64,000 nt of DNA from PALSA-693 sp963834725 (GCA_963834725.1 CAWICN010000001.1:3782001-3846000); one strand, 5' to 3'. Positions 24,395-34,127 are shown, counted from the stretch's first letter. Numbers and translations are program-made. Notes: generated from the sequence alone by a model not told the origin.

Positions 24395-25975
24395 TCAGGC
24401 GGCCATGTTGGTTGTTTTTAGGAAGTTTGTGAGTTCGCGTTCGTAGGTTCGCCAGGCGCTGGTGAGCGGGCGCGGCGCTGGTGGTCGTGGTCGGCTGAGG
24501 GATGCCAGGTCGGTGAGAGCTGGGATGATCACTCGGGCGGCGAGTTGTGTGAAGAAGGCGGCGATTCTGAGGCCGTGAGGAGTGACCCGGTAGGTGTGGG
24601 TGCCGGGGATGCGCTCGATGAAGCCTTTGAGGCGCAGGCGGCGCAGATCGTAGGTGGCCTGGGCCGGGCGGTAGTCGGGCCGCCACAGGTTGGTCATCTG
24701 GGCGCGCAGGCCTTTGTTGGTGAGGCCGCCCATGACGTGGGCGAAGGAGGCGATGGAGGCGAGCAGGGCCATGGTTCGGGGATCGCCGAAACGCAGACCT
24801 GGGGCGCGCTGGCCGTCGATGACGGTGGGCAGGACGACCGATTCCAAGGTGGCGGGATCGGGCAGGCCGGGCTGGTCTTCGCCCAAGGCGGCGAGGAAGC
24901 GGCTGTTGGTGTCGGTTCCGAGGCGGCGCAGCGCCCGCCAGTTGTCGGCGTTGAGGGTCTTGTGCCGGTCGAAGTCGCCGGCGTTGTTCACGGTTGCTTC
25001 CACCCGCAGGGCCTGGCCTTCTTTCAGGTAGGCCTTGGCCTTGGAGGACTTGTAGTGGATCTGCAGCTGGGGGGCGACATCGCGGGTGACGACCTCGGTA
25101 GACAAACGGCCCGGGGTCTTGTGCTTGCCCTTGTTGACCACTCTGCGGTTGACGACCAGCGAGACTTGTTCGGGGCGGCCGAGGTCCAGGTGGCAGCCGA
25201 TGGCCGCCTCGAACCAGGCCCGGGCTCGCCGGGGCTGGTCGAACACGGCGGTGTCAGACACCTCTATCTGGGCGATGGAGAACGCCCAGTCAAACCCGGC
25301 CCGCCGATCCTGGGCCGTGAGGGGATCGGGCAGGACCGCCAGCGTCCGACGGAGGAGGTCCCGAACGTGGCCGGCGCCCAGGCGGGCGCAGATGCGATGC
25401 GCGGCAGCGGGGTCGTCGACCGCTCGCAGCCCATTATCGAGCGCCTGGAACCGGATGCCGGCCCGGGTTAGCTGCTGTTTGGCCCACTCGTGTCCGTTCG
25501 CGCAGCACCACATCGGGTAGGGGGCATACGTGCAGTACTTGACAAAGACCGGTCCCCACTGGGCATCGGCGAAGTAGAGATACCACTGGTCGGGAACCGC
25601 GGACTGGCGGCTCCAGAAGATGTGCGGGTGACCGGGACGATGGACTGGGTGCGAGCGGTCTACATAACGCGCCAAGCTGAGATGCGCTCCTGAGCCTTGC
25701 CCACCAGTACCAGCCCGAACCGGCCAGCCTCGGTCGCCGCGTTTTGATAGGGGCGGGCGATGTCCTCCTTGCGCTCTCCCGCACGGAAGCGCACGACTGG
25801 CACACCGGTAGCCGCCACCAGGCAGTCCAGATCGGCCACCAGCCGATCATGAATCCGGACCAGCGCCGCGGGCGACGGGATGGTGTTGCCCTGGCTGACC
25901 AAACTTCACCAACCCCCACTCGTATTGCAGACCGGGAATGTAGCCCCGGATGGCGACCCGATCCACCCACAGCGT
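24395..25975 (-). pseudogene. Large conserved protein of unknown function, split by two frameshifts
   Basis: Three minus-strand frames together make one protein of about 525 residues. VDRVAIRGYIPGLQYEWGLV lies in the first frame (about 25905-25975). SQGNTIPSPAALVRIHDRLV, RFRAGERKEDIARPYQ and FGLVLVGKAQERIS lie in the second (to about 25670). The long third frame has DQWYLYFADAQWGPVFVKYC, NGHEWAKQQL, ALDNGLRAVDD and KTPGRLSTEVVTRDVAPQL. I recall this domain order as a widespread bacterial hypothetical protein that begins DR-hydrophobic-Y-PGLQYE and has a GxRKDD motif. Activity is unknown. The third frame alone (24395-25675) remains open for 426 codons. Codon use matches the neighbourhood. Confidence 0.7.
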
Positions 25976-25978
25976 CGG

Positions 25979-26093
25979 AGCAGTCAGACGTGCCGGAACC
26001 TGGTGGCTACCGGGTGGAGGTATCGAGTTCGGTGAGCAGCCGTTGGAAGGGGCCGTGAGAGAGTTCGCCGAGGAAACAGGGTTGGACGCGGGT
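25979..26093 (+). pseudogene. NUDIX hydrolase fragment
   Basis: In frame, GTWWLPGGGIEFGEQPLEGA and VREFAEETGLDAG contain the NUDIX box (G-x5-E-x7-REFAEETGL), followed by TGA at 26091-26093. The preceding strand and the C-terminal half cannot be followed; a possible tail (DARIKLGVLPDAQETVLGY) occurs about 100 bp downstream in another frame. It abuts the N-terminal end of the frameshifted conserved gene on the opposite strand. Confidence 0.65.
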
Positions 26094-26273
26094 TGAGCCC
26101 TCGCGTACGTCACGCTCTTCTTCCTTGGCCGGCCCCATCGTCGCGCCAGGGGCGAGCCGGTCATCCGGGATCAGCCAGGCGGTGGTAGCTTCCGTCGCGG
26201 ATGCCAGGATCAAGCTCGGAGTTCTACCCGACGCTCAGGAGACGGTGCTCGGGTATGCGGAAAGGTAGGGACC

Positions 26274-26660
26274 ATGCCGTCGATTCCCGACTCGCACCGA
26301 GACCTCCTCGACGGGATGGTCGCCACGCTAGCCACCATCGGATCGGACGGGTACCCCCAGATGTCCGAGCTGTGGTTCCTAGCCGAAGGAGACACCATCC
26401 GGCTGTCGCTCAACTCCAGCAGGCAGAAGACCAAGAACCTGATGAAACGCTCCCCTTGCGGGCTCCTCCTGCTCGACCTGGCCAACCCTGGCCGCTACCT
26501 CGAACTGCGAGGTGACGCTCAGATCGAGCCCGACCCCGACTACTCCTTCGCCGACAGGGTCGCCGCCAAATACGGCACCGACCTGCGGAACATGGACCAG
26601 CCCGGCGAGTCAAGAGTGGTCGTGACGTTGAGACCGACCCGGGTCCGGGCGTGGGGGTGA
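26274..26660 (+). CDS. PPOX-class F420-dependent protein
   Basis: A complete 128-residue split-barrel protein of the Rv1155-like PPOX type. The visible blocks are GMVATLATIGSDGYPQMSEL, IRLSLNSSRQKTKNLMKRSP and VVVTLRPTRVRAWG, in the expected order. The KTKN segment binds the phosphate tail of F420/FMN in homologues. Such proteins are typical of F420-producing actinobacteria and reduce or sequester quinone- or biliverdin-like compounds; the substrate is not predictable. ATG 26274 has AAGGTAG about 6 bases upstream. Neighbours on both sides are fragments. Confidence 0.85.
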   Translation: MPSIPDSHRDLLDGMVATLATIGSDGYPQMSELWFLAEGDTIRLSLNSSRQKTKNLMKRSPCGLLLLDLANPGRYLELRGDAQIEPDPDYSFADRVAAKYGTDLRNMDQPGESRVVVTLRPTRVRAWG

Positions 26661-26678
26661 CCGTTCACGAGGGGCAAA

Positions 26679-26893
26679 CGTCCATCCGGACGTCTACGTG
26701 GAGGCATCCCGGCGGCTGGGGGTCCCGTCCCCGTGACTGCATCGCCATAGAGGACTCTTCCCACGGGATCAAGGCGGCGCTCGCGGCCCGTATGCGGGGG
26801 GGCCGCGGTCCCGAACAGGGACTTCCCGCCCGCGGCCGGGGTACTGGCTCAGGCCTAGCGAGTGGTCGACCGGCTCTACGACCTCACCGTCCC
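26679..26893 (+). pseudogene. HAD-family phosphatase (beta-phosphoglucomutase-like) fragment
   Basis: Plus-strand pieces in shifting frames: HPDVYVEASRRLGVPSP, then CIAIEDSSHGIKAALAARM, then AVPNRDFPP and VVDRLYDLTVPG. In HAD sugar-phosphate phosphatases this is the loop with the catalytic lysine helix and the aspartate loop (xxIEDSxxGIxAAxAAGM). A frameshift and a stop make it dead, and its N-terminal two thirds are missing. Confidence 0.65.
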
Positions 26894-26998
26894 GGGGCTC
26901 AGTCGACTGGGCCACGGGAGGATCTGGTCAGCGTGGTGACCTCCGACGAGGACCCTCAAGCAGACTAGTATGCACGGCAGGACGAGACGGAAGACGAA

Positions 26999-27297
26999 TT
27001 GATCGACCTCTCCCGTCGCGTCTTGGGCCTTCTCGGACCAGACGACGAACAGCTGCCGCTCGATGTGCCCGGGCGGGTGCCGTGGTGGCAGCCAGGCCAG
27101 CGGGACGTGACCCTGCAAGCGATCATGGTCCATGTGATTTACGAACTCGGTCGTCACGCGGGCCACGCCGACATCATGCGCATACAGCACGACGGGGCGA
27201 TCGGCTGGCAGCGTGAGAAGACCGACGTCCCCGACGATTATGAATGGCCGGCGTACGTCGCCAAGCTGACCGCGCTCGCCGATCGGTTCCCGTACCA
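26999..27297 (+). pseudogene. DinB/DUF664-family protein, partial
   Basis: A partial DinB-like four-helix protein. VPWWQPGQRDVTLQAIMVHV and ELGRHAGHADIMR carry a conserved HAGHAD metal-ligand helix, followed by DYEWPAYVAKLTALADRF. The first metal-binding helix is missing upstream and homology ends at about 27297, so it is truncated at both ends although an open frame from TTG 26999 runs on to 27607. A complete relative lies at 30694-31260. Confidence 0.65.
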
Positions 27298-27971
27298 CCG
27301 CTCGCGTTCGCAGGGATCTCGTCAACGATCAATCGACGCAAGGACTTCAGCGAACGCGAGGTTCTTAGGTGAGTCGAGAAGCGCCTCTCAGCCGGCGTTT
27401 CGAGATGGTTCCCGCTCGGGATTACGGGATAGGTTTCAATCGGTTTATGGGCCATATTCTCCGGACTCTGGAGTCCTGGCGGTTAACTTCCCGACCGTTT
27501 TCGGCTGGTCCGTTTCCAGCGTTGGGGTCAGGAGTCACCGGCGGGAGCCTCCTTACAAGGCCAACTGGGGGCGGCCGCAAAGCTGCTGGTCACGGACAAA
27601 TTCATAGTGCCCGATTGGGATCCGACCGCGCCGAAACGTCGGAAGAAGGGCGGATGAGGCCACTCTCGCCGACCAATACGGGCGGTCAGAGAGACCGCCG
27701 CGCCAAATGACGCTGCGCCTCTGCCTGTGGCACCCAACCACGTTGGGCTCCTTGGTTGGCCGGCCGCTGGCTCCGAGCTGCCGGCCGGATTGATTCAGAG
27801 GACGACAGCGACAACCGCCGCCCGAACCGGGGTCGAAGCAATGACCGGAGTTCAACGTGCCCGACTGGCGTCCAACATCGCCGAAACGGTAAAGGATTGG
27901 CGGATGAGACCGCGCGCGGTAGTTGGCCGTTCCCTGACCCACCCTTGCGCTGCGGCGTTCGGTGATGAGCA
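27298..27971. other. Non-coding stretch carrying dispersed repeat copies
   Basis: No gene recognised. It holds two copies of a dispersed repeat (27544-27654 and 27843-27889) that recurs at 38309-38412. The first copy could encode KLLVTDKFIVPDWDPTAPKR; the second resembles its end (FNVPDWRPTSPKR). Confidence 0.5.
27544..27654 (+). repeat. Dispersed repeat, copy A
   Basis: It begins GGAGCCTCCTTACAAGGCCA and continues with an AAGCTGCTGGTCACGG block. Both blocks recur in the same order and spacing at 38309-38412. The 3' part (VPDWDPTAPK in one frame) recurs at 27843-27889. It looks like the end of a formerly repeated gene or insertion element. Confidence 0.6.
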
Positions 27972-29441
27972 GTGGTGACCGACCATGCGGTATTGATCGC
28001 GGGCGGTGGGCCGACCGGGATGATGTTGGCGGGCGAGCTGAGATTGGCAGGGATCGACGTCGCTATCGTCGAGCGCCGCACCAGCACCGACCTGGCCGGA
28101 TCGCGAGCAGGAGGGCTGCATTCGCGCACCATCGAGATCCTCGATCAGCGAGGCATCGCGGAGCGCTTCCTGTCGGCCGGTCAAACACATCCGGCGGTGG
28201 GCTACGCCTACATACAGCTGGACATCAGCGACTTCCCGACCCGGCACAACTACCTGCTGGCGTTGTGGCAAAGCCAGTTCGAGCCCATCCTGGCTGGCTG
28301 GGTCGACGAGCTCGGCATCCCCGTCCGCCGTGGCCGCGACGTGGTGGGCTTCGCGCAGGACGACACCGGCGTCGAGGTCAAGCTGTCCGACGGCGGCGTG
28401 CTGCGCGCCGAGTATCTCGTCGGCTGCGACGGAGGGCGCAGCACGGTCCGGACGGCAGCCCGGATCGACTTTCCCGGGTCGGACCCCTCTACGAGCTTCA
28501 TGATCGCCGAGGTCGAGATGACCGACGAGCCCGAGATCGGCGTACGCCCCGAAGGCGGCGGCATCGGTTCGGTCAACCGGGAGCGAGGCGGAGGACCGTA
28601 CGGAGTAGTGCTCAAAGAGCAGCATGTTGACCACACCGGCGAGCCAACGCTGTCGGATCTGCGCGCCGCGCTCGTGGCCGCCTACGGCACCGACTTCGGG
28701 GCGCACAGCCCGTCGACGATCTCCCGCTTCACCGACATGACGCGGCAGGCCGCCAGCTACCGCGCCGGGCGGGTCCTGCTCGCCGGCGACGCCGCGCACG
28801 TGCATTCACCGCACGGCGGCCAAGGTCTCAACACCGGGGTGCAGGACGCGGTGAACCTGGGCTGGAAGCTGGCGCAGGTGGTCAGGGGGACATCACCTGA
28901 GACCCTGCTGGACACCTACCACGCCGAGCGGCATCCGGTCGGTGCCCGGGTGCTGCGCAACACCATGGCCCAAGTCGCGCTCACCGTCGGCGACGACCCT
29001 CACCGGGCCCTGCATGACAGCGTGGCCGCACTGTTGCGTTTCGACGAGCCGCGCAAGCACTTCGCAGGGATGCTGAGCGGGCTGGACATCCGCTACGACC
29101 TCGGCGAGGGCCACCCGCTTCTCGGCTGTCGCATGCCGGATCTCGACTTGGACACCGCCGACGGTCGCACCCGCGTCTTCGCCCTGCTGCACGACGCCCG
29201 GCCCGTACTGCTCAATCTGGGGGCGTCGGGCGAGTTCGACATCTCTCCGTGGGCGGATCGAGTCAGATTGGTCGACGCCAGGCACACTGGCGAGTGGGAA
29301 CTGCCGGTGCACGGCAAGGTCGCTGCTCCTCCAGCCGTGCTGATCCGACCCGACGGGCACGTCGCCTGGACCGGACACCTCGATGACCCACAACTGCCCA
29401 CTGCACTCACATCTTGGTTCGGAGCGCCCTCCGCTGCCTAA
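27972..29441 (+). CDS. FAD-dependent aromatic monooxygenase (rifampicin monooxygenase/PheA-TfdB class)
   Basis: A complete 489-residue flavoprotein hydroxylase. The FAD ADP site is VLIAGGGPTGMMLAGELRLA at the N-terminus. The DG-type motif is EYLVGCDGGRSTVR (about residues 148-162), and the GD motif is VLLAGDAAHVHSPHGGQGLN (about 272-291). A C-terminal thioredoxin-like domain ends in IRPDGHVAWTG. This layout is that of class A monooxygenases acting on phenols, polyketides or rifamycins. GTG 27972 is the start directly before TDHAVLIAGG. It stands alone, so the substrate cannot be inferred from neighbours. An antibiotic-modifying or catabolic role is possible. Confidence 0.9.
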   Translation: MVTDHAVLIAGGGPTGMMLAGELRLAGIDVAIVERRTSTDLAGSRAGGLHSRTIEILDQRGIAERFLSAGQTHPAVGYAYIQLDISDFPTRHNYLLALWQSQFEPILAGWVDELGIPVRRGRDVVGFAQDDTGVEVKLSDGGVLRAEYLVGCDGGRSTVRTAARIDFPGSDPSTSFMIAEVEMTDEPEIGVRPEGGGIGSVNRERGGGPYGVVLKEQHVDHTGEPTLSDLRAALVAAYGTDFGAHSPSTISRFTDMTRQAASYRAGRVLLAGDAAHVHSPHGGQGLNTGVQDAVNLGWKLAQVVRGTSPETLLDTYHAERHPVGARVLRNTMAQVALTVGDDPHRALHDSVAALLRFDEPRKHFAGMLSGLDIRYDLGEGHPLLGCRMPDLDLDTADGRTRVFALLHDARPVLLNLGASGEFDISPWADRVRLVDARHTGEWELPVHGKVAAPPAVLIRPDGHVAWTGHLDDPQLPTALTSWFGAPSAA

Positions 29442-29608
29442 GTGTCAAGGCAGGTGTTTCCCCACAAGACGGGGGATCGTTCCGGCCGAGTAACCCGGTG
29501 GCAGGCTCCTGACGCAGCTGAACCGACAGCTGAACCGATGACATCGCTCTTGTTGAGCACGGTTCGGCTCCGCCGGGCCAACTGATCCGCCACGTAGGCT
29601 CGCTAGGG

Positions 29609-30158
29609 ATGAGATCGGCCCAGACGCTCAGCGAGGCCGACCGGCGTCTCGTCGCCGCATGGGCCGCCGATTGCGCCGAGCGCGTCCTGGGGTTGTTTGA
29701 GGCCGAGGTTCCGGACGACGATCGCGCTCGTGCTGCCATCGCTCGAGCTCGGGCTTCTGCCGCGAGGAGAGCTCAACACCGCCGCGGAGATCCGTCGTCG
29801 GTTCGTCGGAGGTGTTTCCGTTGCCGAGGTGAAATCTCCGGTTGCGATCGCGGCCGCCCGAGCCGCGGGTCAAGCCGTGGCCGTGTGCCACATGGGCGCG
29901 CACGCGCTCGGCGCCGCCGCATACGCCGTTCGGGCCGCCAGCCTGGCGGCTCCCGACCGGCCGCAGATCGTCGAGGACGAGATCCGTTGGCAGCTCAATC
30001 ACATGACGGCAGAAGTCCGGGCCGCACTGCGCTCCCTTCCGCCAGTCGGCGAGAACCCCTCAGGTCCTCTCGGGCCCGGGCTCCTGGCGTCCGGACAGCT
30101 CGGAGCGATTCTCCGAAAGCTTCAGGTCGGTCTCTCCGAGCCTGATCTGCACAACTGA
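29609..30158 (+). pseudogene. Putative immunity protein (Imm5-like), frameshifted
   Basis: Two overlapping frames make one 182-residue protein. LSEADRRLVAAWAADCAERV and LFEAEVPDDDRARAAIARAR lie in the first. RGELNTAAEIRRRF, AVCHMGAHALGAAAYAVRA and LPPVGENPSGPLGPGLLASG lie in the second. They join across a single extra base near 29763. The sequence matches the family annotated as putative immunity proteins, often found without a toxin (recalled). No polymorphic toxin is encoded nearby. The rest of the protein is well conserved, so the shift is recent or a sequencing error. Confidence 0.7.
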
Positions 30159-30241
30159 GCCGGACAGTCTGGAAGAGCGACGCGAGCGATGACTGGATCC
30201 GAAGCCTTCGCGTCGGAGAGGTAGAGGGCAACGAGCTCGCT

Positions 30242-30643
30242 ATGGCTAAAGCAATCAAGGGCAACGCCGGTCGCCAACCGCCGGCGCCGTCATCCAACCA
30301 CGCCGACATCGATAACTGGTTCACCAGGCAGGTCCCGCACCTGCAGCCCATCGTCAAGCAGGTCGACAAGACCATCCGAACGGCCCTCCCCGACCTTCGG
30401 TACGCCGTGAAATGGAAGAGGCCGTACTACGGGCTCGCGGATCTCGGATGGATCATCGAGCTGGCCGCTTACGACGTGTCGGTGAATGTCGTCTTTTTCG
30501 GCGGAGCCGACTTTGATCCCCCGCCGCCACTTGGAACCACCGACCGGACTCGGTACGTCAAGGTCGCCACGCTAGAAGAAGCCCAGCGTCCCGAACTGCA
30601 CAACTGGATCGAACAAGCGGGCCGCACGCCGGGTTGGAAATGA
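30242..30643 (+). CDS. DUF1801-family protein
   Basis: A complete 133-residue YdhG/DUF1801 protein. It contains the diagnostic ALPDLRYAVKWKRPYYGLAD, followed by VNVVFFGGADFDPPPPLGTT and RYVKVATLEEAQRPELHNWI. The family is a small alpha/beta fold common in soil bacteria with no established activity; roles in stress response have been suggested. ATG 30242 follows GAGGTAGAGGGC, an adequate ribosome-binding site. It may be transcribed with the DinB-like gene 50 bp downstream. Confidence 0.85.
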   Translation: MAKAIKGNAGRQPPAPSSNHADIDNWFTRQVPHLQPIVKQVDKTIRTALPDLRYAVKWKRPYYGLADLGWIIELAAYDVSVNVVFFGGADFDPPPPLGTTDRTRYVKVATLEEAQRPELHNWIEQAGRTPGWK

Positions 30644-30693
30644 AGGCCACGGGCCCGGACCGGCGGTTCGGATAAGCCAGCCATACTGTCGGC

Positions 30694-31260
30694 ATGCCGA
30701 TGAATGCACCGTTGATGAGCGACGAGCGGGGCGGGTTGGTGGCCTTCCTCCAGCACCAGCGCCAGGCGGTCCTAAACGCGGTCTACGGGCTGCGCGAGGA
30801 CCAGGCCCGGGTGGCGCCGACGACCAGCTCCCTGACCCTGGGCGGTCTGGTAAAGCACCTGGCCTACGGCGAGACCAACTACGCCGACCTGGTCGAGGGC
30901 AAGCCGCCCGCCGACCAGGCCGACGCCTACGCCCGGTACATGGCCACGTTCGTGCTAGGTGATGACGAGACTCTGTCGGGCGCGGTATCGAGGTACAGGG
31001 ACGCCGCCCAACGGACCGACGCGATCCTTTCGGCCTGCAACGACCTCGGCCGGGACGTTCCGCTACCTGCCGCCCCCTGGTACCCGGAGCAGTGCACGGT
31101 GCGGTGGATCGCCCTGCACCTCATTGAGGAGACCGCCCGCCACGCCGGCCACGCCGACATCATCCGTGAGGCTCTCGACGGTGGGCTGAGCGGGCCCCTG
31201 ATGGCGGCGGCCGAGGGCTGGCCGGCCGACGGTTGGGTCAAGCCCTGGCAACCAGCCTGA
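30694..31260 (+). CDS. DinB/DUF664-family metal-dependent protein
   Basis: A complete 188-residue four-helix DinB-like protein. Helix 1 with LVAFLQHQRQAVLNAVYGL, helix 2 with GGLVKHLAYGETNY (first metal histidine), and a final metal-ligand helix HLIEETARHAGHADIIREAL are all present. Homologues are thiol (mycothiol/bacillithiol) S-transferases or stress proteins in Gram-positive bacteria. In a mycothiol-making actinobacterium a mycothiol-dependent transferase is plausible, but this is inference. The protein ends at 31260. Confidence 0.88.
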   Translation: MPMNAPLMSDERGGLVAFLQHQRQAVLNAVYGLREDQARVAPTTSSLTLGGLVKHLAYGETNYADLVEGKPPADQADAYARYMATFVLGDDETLSGAVSRYRDAAQRTDAILSACNDLGRDVPLPAAPWYPEQCTVRWIALHLIEETARHAGHADIIREALDGGLSGPLMAAAEGWPADGWVKPWQPA

Positions 31261-31459
31261 CATGACAAGGGGCCATCTCGACGTCTGTGAAACCGCTATA
31301 TACACGCGCTGACGCGCAATCTCATCGGCCAACGATCACAATATTGGCGTGCCTCCAGGCCGCGCGCTTTGTCCATCCGGACCGGCAAAGTGGCACCGAC
31401 CTGCAGGCGTCGCACTCGTAGTCAGCCACCCATTCGAGGCCTGGCTCGTCCGCGGTCGT

Positions 31460-31811
31460 CTAATCGTGTGCGGCCATCCACGGTGTGAAGAGCTTCGGTT
31501 CGCCCCCGCCGAGTTGGGCTCGCATCGTCTCGTTCGGGGTGCCGAGGACCTCGCCGGTGACGGTGGCCGTGGCCATCAGCGGTTTCCATGAGGTGGGCGA
31601 TATTACCGAAATGCTCTAACGCCGCGTCGGCGTCTCGGTACCGCTCGAAGACGATCGCCTCGCTCTCGTCGTCATTGAAGAACACCTCGTACTGCAGGGT
31701 GCCTGGGTCTCGGGTTCGCACGATCTCCATGGCTTGCTCGGTCAGTCGCTTCGACTCGTCGAGCTTGCCAGGGTGGAACTTGACCCGTGCGATGCCCTTG
31801 ATCTCCTCCAT
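31460..31811 (-). pseudogene. Antibiotic-biosynthesis-monooxygenase-domain protein, frameshifted
   Basis: The N-terminal ABM ferredoxin-like fold is clear (GIARVKFHPGKLDESKRLTE, ALEHFGNIAHLMET). After ET a one-base insertion shifts the frame. The expected end (LMATATVTGEVLGTPNETMR, then FTPWMAAHD and a stop at 31460) is in the next frame. The total of about 115 residues is normal for the family, whose members are small heme- or cofactor-free oxygenases or detoxifying enzymes. The gene starts right at the truncated end of the phosphotransferase fragment. Confidence 0.75.
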
Positions 31812-31814
31812 CGA

Positions 31815-32398
31815 ACCGGTTCGTAGCGCGGTTCAGCGGTGCGCCACAGGTGCAGGGCTCGCTCCCACAGCCCGGCGTCGCGACCCCCAGCCGGTGCCCG
31901 GGTCGCGGTGTTCCGACACCAGGGCGCATACCGGTGCGGGAAGTCGAGTCCGGCCAACCGGTGGATGTCCGTTGCGGCGCGGGCAAGGGCGTCGGGGTCG
32001 GGTGACGGCTCGGCTCGGCCAGGTATCCGGCTCATCACCAACGCGGGCACGCCGTCGCTGACGGCGTTGCCGGTGACGTCGCTGGCCAGCACCGTCGGCA
32101 CCGGCAGACCATGCTCGCCCGCAACGTCAAGCGCGGCGACCTCACGCGCCGGGGCGTCGGGCTTGTCGGCGCGGAAGGCTCCCCACACGTAGCGGCGCAA
32201 GATCACCGTCCTGTCGTCGGACAGACGCAGAGCGTGGACGGCCGTCGATGAGGCGCCGGGCAGCCGGCGCACCCCGACGACGTCGGCGCGGCAGGTTCGG
32301 CGTAGCCAGGCGCGGACCGGCGCAGGCACCCCAACCCGGCGCAATGCAAGCGGCAGCTCCGAACGCGGACGGTGATTCGGGTGCTGCCAGCGGGCCAT
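31815..32398 (-). pseudogene. Aminoglycoside phosphotransferase-like kinase, C-terminally truncated
   Basis: The N-lobe of an APH/choline-kinase-like enzyme is present: LPGASSTAVHALRLSDDRTV, VILRRYVWGAFRA (the ATP-binding lysine/arginine strand), EVAALDVAGEHGLPVPTVLA and PALVMSRIPGRAEPSP. The protein ends at about WRTAEPRYEPV, just before the catalytic HxDxxxxN loop, where the ABM gene begins. The C-lobe is lost through a rearrangement at about 31815. Start taken at ATG 32398. Confidence 0.75.
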
Positions 32399-32514
32399 CT
32401 GTCCAGCCTGCCATTTGCCCACCGGGCGCCCGGGGACATAAGGGTCGAGGCGACCGGTGAGTTCGGGACACCATCCTTCCCGAAGCTTTCGGCGGCCGCC
32501 GTCCCCCGGGGCCT

Positions 32515-33145
32515 CTACCAGCCTGGTCTCGAGCGCTTCGCCTTACGCAGTTGAAGGGTCATCGCCCGTCGGCGGGTTCGAACAAGATTTGCCGATCGAT
32601 CTTGGCTGCCGAGGGGACGAAATCTCACGTGGTAGACGATCCCTTCCCAGTCCGGCCGCGGGTCGAGAGGTTCGAACCCGGCGGCTTGCAGGCAAGCGAC
32701 CGAGCCGACATTGTCGGGCTCTAACCCCGCGGCGAACAGCTCGATCTGCCGGAGGTCGGGTAAGGACATTAGCGCCTCGATCATGCGCGTGGCATAGCCG
32801 CGGCGACGCCGCGCGGGGTCGACGACGTAGGCGATGCTCCCCGCCGGTACCGGGATGGTCGCGACCACACCTCGTCCGTGCGGACCGCCTTCCCACGTCG
32901 TCCAGCGGTCGGCGGTGCCGCAGTCGATGTATCCGACCGGGGTCGCGTCGTGCCAGGCCAGCCAGCGGAACCGACCCGTCTCGTTGGCCCCGCGGAACTC
33001 ACCGAGGGGCCGGTTGGCCACATCGAGCGCCTGCCGAGGCCAGTCAGGCCCCCCGAGCCACCGCCGCGTCGCCTCGTCGTGGAACCACAGCTCCAGCAGA
33101 GGCAGTTCCCCCCGAAGGAACGGCCGCAGTTGCAGATCCGCCGTG
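32515..33145 (-). pseudogene. GNAT-family N-acetyltransferase, 5' end lost at an IS
   Basis: The acetyl-CoA site is intact: GSIAYVVDPARRRRGYATRM and IEALMSLPDLRQIEL contain the RRxxG(Y)A signature, followed by VGSVACLQAAGFEPLDPRP. The frame extends upstream without a start (LQLRPFLRGELPLLELWFHD, EATRRWLGG) until it enters the left terminal repeat of the insertion sequence at 33146. The IS therefore appears to have inserted into or next to the start codon. GTG 33021 could give a shortened protein lacking the first strand. Homology is to AAC(6')-like and general GNAT enzymes. Confidence 0.7.
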
Positions 33146-33311
33146 CTAAGGGCTGACTCAATAATAAGTACGGCGATTTGAGCGCACTCCTCTCATCATT
33201 GTGGTTGTAGAGGCCTCGGCTCCTGCGCCGTCAAATATCAAGTCGTCCTTGTAAGAGTGGGGTTATCGGCTCGGAGAGGGCGGGGTCGATCCACCATCGG
33301 ACCGACATGTT

Positions 33312-34127
33312 ATGAGAGAGTTATTCCTAGCGAGGAGGAATGCTCTCAGAATGAGACCCGAGCGGTATCACGCCGAAGACCTGGTCCACCTGCTGCGGTC
33401 ACGCAAGATCGCCACGATGAGCGAACTGAAGGAGGCGTTGGGAACCCACGCGGACGCCACGGTGTTCCGCAAGCTGGAGAGCTTGGCCTATCGGACCAGC
33501 TATTCGCATCGGGGCCGCTACTACACCCTGGAGGAGATAGCTCGCTTCGATGAGTTGGGGCTGTGGTCGTTCCGCTCAGTGTGGTTCTCTCGATTCGGCA
33601 CGCTTTTGTCCACGGTGGAGGCGCTCGTGGGGGCGTCAGAGGCCGGCTACGACACGGCCGAACTCGAGGGCGTAGTGCACGTCGAGTGCAAAGCTCCCTT
33701 GTTAGAAGCGGTCCGCGCCGGTCGGCTGTCCCGCCAGCAGGTGGCCAGTCGCTACGTGTATCTCTCCGCCGATCCCTCGCTGCGACGCCAGCAGTTGGCC
33801 GCCCGCCAGGTCTATGACGCCACCCCGGACCTGTTGGGTTTGGGAGCAGGGGTGCGGGCGCTGCCCGAGGAGATCAAGGCGGCCATCGTGTTGTTCTACA
33901 GCCTGCTCGATGAACGCCAGCGGCGACTGTATGCCGGGTTGGAGGCACTCAAGGTCGGCCATGGCGGTGACACCCAGATCGCAGAACTGTTGGGCATCGA
34001 TTCTGACACCGTGGCCCGGGGCCGCCGTGAGCTTCTAGGTGGCGATGTCACCCCGGGCCGGGTGCGACGCCCTGGCGCCGGCCGCAAGGCCACCCCAAAA
34101 GGATCCCCGAGGTCATCGCCCGCATAG
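33312..34127 (+). CDS. ISAzo13-family transposase, ORF A
   Basis: This 271-residue frame encodes the N-terminal DNA-binding part of the transposase. It starts with a winged-helix-like region (ERYHAEDLVHLLRSRKIATM) and contains a GHGGDTQIAELLGIDSDTVA helix-turn-helix (about residues 216-235) and a basic linker RRPGAGRKATPK. A -1 slippery heptamer C-CCA-AAA (34094-34100) overlaps that linker. A -1 shift there continues KRIPEVIARIAGLMEH into ORF B, producing the full transposase. Without the shift translation ends at 34127. ATG 33351 is an alternative start. Confidence 0.85.
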   Translation: MRELFLARRNALRMRPERYHAEDLVHLLRSRKIATMSELKEALGTHADATVFRKLESLAYRTSYSHRGRYYTLEEIARFDELGLWSFRSVWFSRFGTLLSTVEALVGASEAGYDTAELEGVVHVECKAPLLEAVRAGRLSRQQVASRYVYLSADPSLRRQQLAARQVYDATPDLLGLGAGVRALPEEIKAAIVLFYSLLDERQRRLYAGLEALKVGHGGDTQIAELLGIDSDTVARGRRELLGGDVTPGRVRRPGAGRKATPKGSPRSSPA

